From the NCBI GenBank assembly GCA_937863215.1, contig CALMFQ010000640.1, positions 1 through 8,805 of the forward strand: 8,805 nucleotides of DNA, written 5' to 3'. How positions within the stretch are numbered: the stretch's first letter is position 1; the number at the start of each line of letters is the position of its first letter. The DNA comes from an uncultured Pseudomonadota bacterium (lineage in GTDB: Bacteria > Pseudomonadota > Gammaproteobacteria > Burkholderiales > SCOH01). A model generated the notes under the pieces. That model searched no databases and was not told where the DNA came from. It saw nothing but the letters and a program-made list of their open reading frames with translations. This document shows positions 1 to 5,178 of the stretch, one piece after another. The translations under genes and the position numbers were made by a program.

Positions 1-105
1 CTCGGCAAAACCGTGCAGCAGGGCATTTTCGGTGCCGACATGCAAGTCAGCCTGATCAACGACGGGCCGGTGACGATCTGGCTGGATTCCAAGGCGCCGG
101 AATAG
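1..105 (+). CDS. dtd: D-aminoacyl-tRNA deacylase (Dtd), C-terminal end only
   Basis: The window opens inside this gene; only the last 34 codons and a TAG stop are present. Dtd hydrolyses D-aminoacyl-tRNAs such as D-Tyr-tRNA in the cytoplasm and so keeps D-amino acids out of proteins. The visible part holds the conserved tail FGADMQVSLINDGPVTIWL, which matches the family signature (FAADMQVSLVNDGPVTFWL in E. coli, from memory). The NDGPVT stretch carries the Gly-cisPro motif of the active site. The catalytic SQFT region would lie to the left of the window. The reading frame is open from base 1. A second, 5'-truncated copy of the same 3' end lies at 2035-2229, so this one is presumably the intact functional gene, although its 5' part cannot be seen here. 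Confidence 0.93.
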   Translation, partial: LGKTVQQGIFGADMQVSLINDGPVTIWLDSKAPE

Positions 106-204
106 GCGTGCAGCTGGGCTGCGTTGCTATTGTCTTATGGCGTTGCCCGGATGTTGTGCTGGCAGGGCGTAAATTGCAGACAGGTATCGTCGATACCGGT
201 GAGA

Positions 205-243
205 GCGCCGCAGGTTTGGCTGTGTTGCATCCACCTGCGGCGC
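205..243. terminator. Perfect 11-bp inverted repeat between convergent genes
   Basis: GCGCCGCAGGT (205-215) and ACCTGCGGCGC (233-243) are exact inverted copies around a 17-base loop. The structure lies between the 3' end of dtd (+, stop at 105) and the 3' end of the 63-aa gene (-, stop at 277), where a shared transcription terminator would be expected. There is no T-run on either side, so it is not a classical intrinsic terminator; it could block exonucleases or act with Rho. A smaller perfect hairpin (GGTATC-GTC-GATACC, 183-197) lies just left of it. Confidence 0.4.
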
Positions 244-276
244 GGGATTCAAGGCCGCCGGTATGGCGGCGCGCAG

Positions 277-468
277 CTATTGTACGGTGCGCAACGCCGG
301 GATAAAGGCGTTGCCGTTATAGCACGCCGATGCGCTGCCCAGTGAAGACTGGAAAGTGACGGTGATCATGCGCCCGTCGGGGCGCGTCGAGATGACTTCG
401 AGCCAGAAATCCTGGCCGTTGCGATGGTCGTTTACCCGGTCGCCGGGTATCAGTTCATTTACTTTCAA
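277..468 (-). CDS. Hypothetical 63-aa protein, companion of infA
   Basis: This is a small leftward gene of 63 residues that starts 31 bases after the stop of the infA-like gene on the same strand, so the two are very likely cotranscribed. The start is a TTG at 466-468; I see no better in-frame ATG, and only a weak purine-rich AAGAAAG stretch lies upstream. The product is soluble, with no signal peptide or membrane segment. It begins with KVNELIPGDRVND, which reads like the opening strand of a small beta-barrel (a 'GDRV' turn as in SH3/KOW-like folds), followed by alternating hydrophobic residues (FWLEVIS, MITVTF) that suggest beta strands. I do not recognise the family. A nucleic-acid-related role is only inferred from the neighbour. 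The TAG stop is at 277-279. Confidence 0.65.
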   Translation of the reverse strand: MKVNELIPGDRVNDHRNGQDFWLEVISTRPDGRMITVTFQSSLGSASACYNGNAFIPALRTVQ

Positions 469-499
469 TGGTACTTTCTTTGCAGTCCGAGCCTCTGGC

Positions 500-736
500 T
501 CAGTGACTGGGGCGTGGCGCCAGATGGCGGAAGGTGATGCGTCCCTTGGTCAGATCGTAAGGCGACATTTCAACGGTGACCCGGTCACCCATCAATACCT
601 TGATGCGGTGCATTTTCATCTTGCCCGAGCCGTAGGCGAGGATTTCCACGCCGTTGCTGAGTTTGACGCGATAGCGCGATTCAGGGAGAACGTCGGTAAC
701 GACGCCTTCAAATTCGATGGTTTCTTCTTTAGCCAC
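500..736 (-). CDS. infA: Translation initiation factor IF-1 (second-type copy)
   Basis: The product is 78 aa, close to the usual 72 aa of IF-1. IF-1 is a single OB-fold (S1-like) protein that occupies the ribosomal A site on the 30S subunit during initiation, with IF-2 and IF-3. The conserved frame is clear: MAKEETIEFEGVV at the start, then RVKLSNG, then GKMKMHRIKVLMGDRV, then SPYDLTKGRITFR at the end. The start is GTG (734-736), preceded on the minus strand by TAAGGAA with about 8-9 bases of spacing. The sequence departs from canonical IF-1 (AYGSGKMKMH in place of AHISGKMRKH, and a C-terminal tail HLAPRPSH). The gene is not next to ribosomal protein genes. Many betaproteobacteria have two infA genes, one in the ribosomal cluster; this is probably the extra one. 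The 63-aa gene follows in the same operon. Confidence 0.93.
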   Translation of the reverse strand: MAKEETIEFEGVVTDVLPESRYRVKLSNGVEILAYGSGKMKMHRIKVLMGDRVTVEMSPYDLTKGRITFRHLAPRPSH

Positions 737-945
737 AGTATGGGTTCCTTAATGCAGAGCCGACCCCGGAACGGCTGGACAGAATCCGCCGGACGGGCCA
801 AGCTTTGAGCGCGGCACCAGGCCGCAATCCTCGGCGAACGCCTGCGCTGGCAGGTTTCGCGAGATGACCGAATTTGCGGTCAATCGTGCCGGTTGTGAGC
901 ACGGCAATTGGGCAAATACGCAGACTTAACTTCTGGAGGGAAGGG

Positions 946-995
946 AAAAATCCTTGCGCACTATACAGTGATTTGCTGTATATGCGCAGATTTTT
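946..995. terminator. Long inverted repeat with T-runs on both outer sides
   Basis: The left arm is AAAAATC (946-952), a CT bulge, TGCGCA (955-960), a C bulge and TATACAG (962-968). The loop is 969-975. The right arm is CTGTATA (976-982), TGCGCA (983-988) and GATTTTT (989-995). Twenty bases per arm pair, apart from the two small bulges on the left. Read on either strand the stem ends in a run of five T, the form of a bidirectional intrinsic terminator. For leftward transcripts from the flavin oxidoreductase remnant it would act about 200 bases after the stop. The alternative is a promoter or operator for infA: on the plus strand TTGCGC and TGTATA are 17 bases apart, and the symmetric minus strand also has a TATAGT-like box. 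Confidence 0.5.
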
Positions 996-1127
996 ACTGC
1001 CGTTTGCCGTGGCCGGACGCTGCGGCTGCGCACCGGGACATGGCTGGAAGCGGCTACAGATGCGCTTGTCGGCGCGATGGGCCAGCCTGCCGTGCAGCAG
1101 CGGCCGCCCGCCGTTTTCACCGGCCAC

Positions 1128-1158
1128 CCTGCAAGCCGCGCCGGCATTGCCCTGCAGC
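1128..1158. repeat. Copy of the 31-base CCTGCAG-bounded repeat
   Basis: This stretch begins CCTGCAAGCC and ends CCCTGCAGC. It lines up without gaps over 31 bases with the copy at 2301-2331, with 26 matches by hand count. It lies about 40 bases beyond the stop of the leftward flavin oxidoreductase remnant, a 3'-end position like that of the other copies. Confidence 0.55.
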
Positions 1159-1199
1159 CATGCCTGCGGGCCAGTCCTGGCGCGGCTTGCGGGCTTGCT

Positions 1200-2034
<835 letters not shown>

Positions 2035-2042
<8 letters not shown>

Positions 2043-2229
2043 CCGCCCCAGCTACAGCCGCGCCGCCCGGCCGGATTTTGCGCAGCCGATGTACCACGCC
2101 TTTCTCGAAGCCCTCAGTACCGCGCTCGGCAAGCCAGTGCAACAGGGTATTTTCGGCGCCGACATGCAAGTCAGCCTGGTCAACGACGGGCCGGTGACGA
2201 TCTGGCTGGATTCGAAAGCGCCGGAATAA
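2035..2229 (+). pseudogene. dtd: 5'-truncated second copy of dtd (3' fragment)
   Basis: This is a 65-codon stretch including the TAA stop, clearly homologous to the end of D-aminoacyl-tRNA deacylase. It reads KGTRPSYSRAARPDF at the front and FGADMQVSLVNDGPVTIWL near the end. It starts in the middle of the gene (the RPSF/RPSY region), directly after an in-frame TGA at 2032-2034, so the N-terminal half with the SQFT active-site motif is missing. The only in-frame ATG (2089) would give 46 residues. Over the last 105 bases it differs from the copy at 1-105 at 10 positions by hand alignment. Only two of these change an amino acid (T to P, I to V). Its left boundary coincides with the broken 5' end of the oppositely oriented flavin oxidoreductase, so both genes were cut at one junction. 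Confidence 0.92.
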
Positions 2230-2265
2230 GTGGTAAGAAGGGGCGCTGAGATTCCTCTCAATCAT

Positions 2266-2296
2266 CCTGCAGGGCGCTCTGCTATTGATTCGCAGG
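2266..2296. repeat. 31-base CCTGCAG-bounded repeat, copy 2a
   Basis: This copy starts CCTGCAGGGCGCTCTGCTAT and ends CGCAGG. It matches the copy at 7381-7411 in 27 of 31 positions by hand count. It lies 36 bases after the stop of the dtd fragment and on the 3' side of the cotH-like gene, which is transcribed toward it. Its right end overlaps a perfect 14-bp palindrome, GCAGGCCGGCCTGC (2292-2305), which joins it to the next copy. Confidence 0.65.
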
Positions 2297-2300
2297 CCGG

Positions 2301-2331
2301 CCTGCAGGCCACGCTGGTATTGCTCTGCAGC
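2301..2331. repeat. 31-base CCTGCAG-bounded repeat, copy 2b
   Basis: This second unit lies four bases after the previous one, in direct orientation. It begins CCTGCAGGCC and ends CTCTGCAGC, with CTGGTATTGC in the middle. Together the two copies fill most of the gap between the converging dtd fragment and cotH-like gene (stop at 2338-2340) and may form the transcription barrier between them. Each unit carries inverted CCTGCAG / CTGCAG ends, so each can fold into a short hairpin. Confidence 0.65.
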
Positions 2332-2337
2332 CGGGCC

Positions 2338-4068
2338 TTAATTCAGGCCTGTTACCGCATCAGTTTTGACTTCAAAGCCATACACGCCGTAATAGGGCTT
2401 GCTGCCGACATCCGTGCGATCAAAGGCCTGCTGCGTGTTGCCCTTGCTGTCTTTGGCCGTCACCTTCAGGTAATAAATACCGTTGCCGGGTTTGGCGATG
2501 AGCCATTCGGTGGTGCTGACGCTGGCTTCTTTCAGGATCACGGCGAAATCCGGTGTACCGGATAGCTGCACCGTGTAACTGACCCGGTCGCCCTGCAGAT
2601 CGACTGCCGCATCCCATGCCAGCCGTAATTCGCCACCTTGCAGCTCGACTGCCTGCCAGAAAGGCATGGGCTTTTCCAGCGCGCTGACAAACAGGTCGCG
2701 ATTGCCTTTGACCACGCCCGCGATACGTAGGTATTCGTCGTTCCACTCCTTCAGCTTGTCGCTGGAAATGGCCGGCAGATAGGTGTTGTCGGGCGCGGCG
2801 GCAACAAACGGCGCTACCAGCGCCTGATAGCTGTCGAGCTTGGCCTTGATTTTGTCGCTGCTGAGGTATTTGCTGTACACCTCTTCCACGGCCGCTTTCA
2901 GGTCGGCCAGCAGTTTCGGGTCGCTCATGAAACGCTGGTGCAGCGGCACGCCCCACCAGTTGCTGGCGGCCAGTTGCCAGGGTGCATACAGATTGTTGGC
3001 GGCCTTGATGTCAGGCTGATCTTCAAAGCCGAATGAGCCATCGTAATCCCACGGCAGAAAATAGAATTTGTCGCTGCCATTGGGCTGATACAGCGCAAAG
3101 TTCTGATTCACGGTATCGCGGTTGCCCATCAGGATGCTGGTGGCCATCCAGGTCAGGTAATTGCTCTTGTCGAAGTATTTGGCAAAAAAGGCATTGAAGT
3201 CGGTGGCCGGGTCGTTCAGCGCGGTCAGCATTTCGATCAGCTTCTTGTGATTCTTGTTGTCGGCTTCGAGTGACAGCGTTTTCTCGAAATTGGTCTTGCT
3301 GAGAACGTCGCCGTTATCCTTGAGCTTGAGGTTGTCATTCAGCTGAAACTCGAAATCTTCTGCCTTGTAGATGTTGCCATCGGTCGGCAATTTGCGGTTG
3401 GCCAGGTATTCCTTGCCCATTTTTTCGACATGGGTGAACAGGCCAAAATCGGCCGAGGCGTATTCGACGCCACTGGCGTTTTTGTTCTTGATGCTGACCT
3501 GGACAAACTGGGTGCGCAGGCTGGGGATGTGCGGGATGTCGCGAAACAGATCAAACGCCAGCTTGTTGCGTACGCGGGAGAGGTCGTAGGGGTGCTTGTT
3601 CAGCTGCAGCGTGCCTTCGCCACGCCACAGGGTGATGCCCGAGGCCAGCTTGACGCGATACGATTTCTGCTCCGCCAGCCTTGAGCTGTGGCCACGCAGG
3701 CGCAGGGTGGCATTCTTGGTTTTGCCATCGTCGGCGTAGTTGTCCATCGCCAGATGCGCGTCGATTTCCGGCACGATGGCGTCAGTGTCATCAATATCCG
3801 CATTCACGTCGGCAAAAGTGTAGGTGCCATCAAAGGTGATGATGCTGGCCTGAATCACCTTGTTGTCTTCCACCGCGTACACCGCCGGATCGTCTTTCAC
3901 CGCGCTCGCTTCTTCGCTGGCCAGAACCGGCGTTGCCGGCGTGCCGGGATCGACGGGCGTGCTTGTGCCGGCGCTATCCGACGAACCGCCGCCACCGCCA
4001 TTGCAGGCCGCCAGAGCGAGGCCGATGCTGGCGGCAATCAGAGTTTTACGCGTCCACAAACCATTCAT
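2338..4068 (-). CDS. CotH-kinase-family lipoprotein
   Basis: The product is 576 aa. The ATG at 4066-4068 is chosen over farther upstream starts because it gives a proper lipoprotein signal: MNGLWTRK, a hydrophobic stretch, then the lipobox L19-A-A-C22, followed by a Gly/Ser/Thr/Pro-rich linker (23-50). AGGG lies about 10 bases upstream. The mature protein should be anchored by lipid at C22 in the cell envelope. Residues about 70-465 match CotH (spore-coat kinase-like, PF08757 as I recall). RGHSSR (125-130) and K135 are ATP-side candidates, followed by NKHPYDLSRVRNKLA (157-171). GNRDTVNQN (315-323) has D318 as the likely catalytic Asp, and PWDYDGSFG (339-347) is the likely metal site. Residues about 470-550 look like a beta-sandwich (fibronectin III-like) domain. 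Known CotH proteins phosphorylate spore-coat proteins; the substrate here is unknown. GC is lower than in the neighbours (27 of 60 at 3241-3300), which hints at transfer. Confidence 0.88.
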   Translation of the reverse strand: MNGLWTRKTLIAASIGLALAACNGGGGGSSDSAGTSTPVDPGTPATPVLASEEASAVKDDPAVYAVEDNKVIQASIITFDGTYTFADVNADIDDTDAIVPEIDAHLAMDNYADDGKTKNATLRLRGHSSRLAEQKSYRVKLASGITLWRGEGTLQLNKHPYDLSRVRNKLAFDLFRDIPHIPSLRTQFVQVSIKNKNASGVEYASADFGLFTHVEKMGKEYLANRKLPTDGNIYKAEDFEFQLNDNLKLKDNGDVLSKTNFEKTLSLEADNKNHKKLIEMLTALNDPATDFNAFFAKYFDKSNYLTWMATSILMGNRDTVNQNFALYQPNGSDKFYFLPWDYDGSFGFEDQPDIKAANNLYAPWQLAASNWWGVPLHQRFMSDPKLLADLKAAVEEVYSKYLSSDKIKAKLDSYQALVAPFVAAAPDNTYLPAISSDKLKEWNDEYLRIAGVVKGNRDLFVSALEKPMPFWQAVELQGGELRLAWDAAVDLQGDRVSYTVQLSGTPDFAVILKEASVSTTEWLIAKPGNGIYYLKVTAKDSKGNTQQAFDRTDVGSKPYYGVYGFEVKTDAVTGLN

Positions 4069-4140
4069 GAATTTCACGCCCTGCAGATGGATGACACTTA
4101 AAGCTAGCACTTTTTTGCCGCCGGCATGTCGCCAGCGTGG

Positions 4141-4170
4141 TTTATGCTGGCTTTGTTTACATTCCGCCAA
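4141..4170 (-). promoter_or_regulatory. Possible promoter of the cotH-like gene
   Basis: Read on the minus strand, TTGGCG (4165-4170) and CATAAA (4141-4146) are separated by 18 bases and would give a leader of roughly 65 bases before the ATG at 4068. A near-palindrome CAAAC-GT-GTTTG (4168-4179) overlaps the -35 box and could be an operator. A small GCCAGC-9-GCTGGC hairpin lies just downstream. The match to sigma-70 consensus is only moderate. Confidence 0.28.
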
Positions 4171-4199
4171 ACGTGTTTGAACGGCGCTCACGGTGCGGG

Positions 4200-4230
4200 C
4201 CTGCATGCCGTGCTGAGGCCGCCATGCGGG
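4200..4230. repeat. Decayed candidate copy of the CCTGCAG-bounded repeat
   Basis: CCTGCATGCC at the left and CATGCGGG at the right are placed like the ends of the 31-base repeat, with about 20 of 31 matches to the 7381 copy. It lies about 20 bases beyond the stop of the second flavin-oxidoreductase remnant, the same relation as the copy at 1128 to the first. Its outer parts (GGGCC-T-GCATG / CATGC-G-GGCC) still form an imperfect inverted repeat. Confidence 0.25.
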
Positions 4231-4248
4231 CCGCGTGGTGATTGCCGG

Positions 4249-4380
4249 TCAGGGCTGAGGCTGCACCTGATGGCTTACCGGCTGCGCGGGCTGTTGCGCC
4301 AGCCAGCGACGATAACGCACCGTGAGCCGGCGGGCGCGTAGCTGGTCGCACCGCAGGCTCAGCAGCGGGCTGCTGGTGCA
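4249..4380 (-). pseudogene. C-terminal remnant of a second Old Yellow Enzyme gene
   Basis: The minus-strand frame ending in TGA at 4249-4251 encodes a tail that contains PLLSLRCDQLRARRLTVRY and then RRWLAQQ. This aligns without gaps with the end of the truncated flavin oxidoreductase at 1200-2042 (PLLTLIRDQLRLKRLTARY, then RRWLARQ): 19 of 26 residues are identical. In DNA the two agree at about 52 of 72 bases over 24 codons by hand count. Homology stops at about 4372-4380. Upstream residues in the same frame are unrelated, and a TAA closes the frame at 4438-4440. Nothing of the barrel domain is left, so this is the last scrap of a deleted paralogue, not a gene. Confidence 0.75.
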
Positions 4381-4531
4381 GCCGCTGGCCGAATTGCCAC
4401 CCTCGGTCTCAAGACACCGCAAGGGGCTGGCTGGACCTTAGCCGGTATATATCGGTTCCGGTATGTGCATGGCTGACGATGTGCCGCATGCGGTTTATGC
4501 AGCCAGGGTTGTTTTGGCTTGCCCGGTAATG

Positions 4532-4555
4532 ACACATTTGCTCTTGTTAATGTGT
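4532..4555. promoter_or_regulatory. Perfect inverted repeat, candidate operator
   Basis: ACACATT (4532-4538) and AATGTGT (4549-4555) are exact inverted copies with a 10-base spacer, a size and spacing usual for a dimeric regulator site. It lies about 155 bases before the start codon of the [2Fe-2S] subunit gene, in an AT-rich stretch. No regulator gene is present in the window, so the partner is unknown. Confidence 0.35.
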
Positions 4556-4562
4556 TGATTTG

Positions 4563-4587
4563 GCGGCAATAAGCGCCGCTGATTTTT
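4563..4587 (+). terminator. Short GC hairpin followed by T-run (weak)
   Basis: GCGGC (4563-4567) and GCCGC (4575-4579) flank a 7-base loop and are followed by TGATTTTT. This is the shape of a small intrinsic terminator on the plus strand. No plus-strand gene ends nearby. It might insulate the operon or act as a leader attenuator if transcription starts to its left. The stem is only 5 bp, so chance is possible. Confidence 0.25.
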
Positions 4588-4709
4588 GCCTGTCGACATG
4601 CGTATTTTCCGTTAGATTGAGCAAAAGTGCGCCGGCTTTACGTCGAGCGTTGCCCGTTGTTTTCTCTCATTCCGCTGATTTTTCCGATTGCTGCCAAAGG
4701 AGTGTTGTC

Positions 4710-5168
4710 ATGTTGCAACTGAATGTGAATGGCAAGCTGTACCCGCTGGATGTCGAGCCCGACACGCCGCTGCTGTGGGCGCTGCGCGATACGCTGCAGC
4801 TGACTGGCACCAAATATGGTTGCGGCGTGGCGCAATGCGGCGCTTGCACGGTGTTTGTCGATGGCTCGCCGCAGCGCGCCTGCGTGGTGCCGGTGTCGGC
4901 GGTGTTGGGGCGCAAGATCACCACCATCGAGGCCGCCGACGGTTCGCGCGTCGGCAAGGCGGTACAGGCGGCATGGCGCAAGCTGGATGTGGTGCAGTGC
5001 GGCTACTGCCAGTCGGGGCAGATCATGAGCGCGGTGGCGTTGCTGCAGCAGAATCGCAAGCCGAGCGATGCCGATATCGATGCGGCGATGGCCGGCAATC
5101 TGTGCCGCTGCGCGACTTATGTGCGCATTCGCGCGGCAATCCACGAAGCCGCAAAACAACTGGCCTAA
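4710..5168 (+). CDS. iorA: [2Fe-2S] subunit of a molybdenum hydroxylase (isoquinoline 1-oxidoreductase type)
   Basis: The product is 152 aa, the length I recall for IorA and similar small subunits of the xanthine oxidase family. It passes electrons from the Moco subunit through two [2Fe-2S] clusters. The N-terminal plant-type ferredoxin cluster is C38, C43, C46 and C58 (GCGVAQCGACTVFVDG). The second, helical-domain cluster is C97, C100, C132 and C134 (QCGYCQSGQ and NLCRCATYVRIR). All eight cysteines are present. The ATG at 4710 is preceded by AAAGGAG with 7 bases of spacing; the longer frame upstream is not used. The gene ends 10 bases before the Moco subunit, forming one operon. It has no signal peptide and is likely exported folded, bound to the Tat-targeted large subunit. 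The substrate could be an N-heterocycle or an aldehyde; the sequence does not decide. Confidence 0.9.
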   Translation: MLQLNVNGKLYPLDVEPDTPLLWALRDTLQLTGTKYGCGVAQCGACTVFVDGSPQRACVVPVSAVLGRKITTIEAADGSRVGKAVQAAWRKLDVVQCGYCQSGQIMSAVALLQQNRKPSDADIDAAMAGNLCRCATYVRIRAAIHEAAKQLA

Positions 5169-5178
5169 GGAGCAGACC

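Larger units (their letters stand above)
737..1199. other. 463-base gap between infA and the truncated flavin oxidoreductase
   Basis: No convincing gene is seen here; the open frames on both strands lack ribosome binding sites and family motifs. The gap should contain the infA promoter (reading leftward), but no good -35/-10 pair is evident in the 120 bases next to the GTG. It holds small perfect hairpins at 865-882 (TGACCG-6-CGGTCA) and 885-903 (CGTGC-9-GCACG), the long inverted repeat at 946-995, and one copy of the CCTGCAG-bounded repeat at 1128-1158. Confidence 0.6.
4391..4709. other. 319-base regulatory gap upstream of the molybdenum hydroxylase operon
   Basis: No gene is supported here. 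The open frame that runs into the [2Fe-2S] subunit from 4560 has no ribosome binding site at its start and adds residues foreign to the family. The gap is AT-richer than the flanking genes (26 of 60 GC at 4501-4560). It holds the inverted repeat at 4532-4555, a hairpin with a T-run at 4563-4587, and a near-palindrome around TATATA at 4442-4455. The operon promoter must lie here, but no -35/-10 pair stands out. Confidence 0.55.

Noticed and set aside
356..808. A 150-residue plus-strand frame opposite infA and the 63-aa gene
   Set aside because: It is antisense to a clearly recognisable IF-1, with no motif or ribosome binding site of its own.
4069..4206. An upstream start for the cotH-like gene giving 46 more residues
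   Set aside because: It would bury the lipoprotein signal inside the protein. The ATG at 4066-4068 gives a normal signal peptide with lipobox.
4560..4709. A longer N-terminus for the [2Fe-2S] subunit, starting at 4560
   Set aside because: The added 50 residues are foreign to the family and have no ribosome binding site, whereas 4710 has AAAGGAG at good spacing and gives the standard 152 aa.
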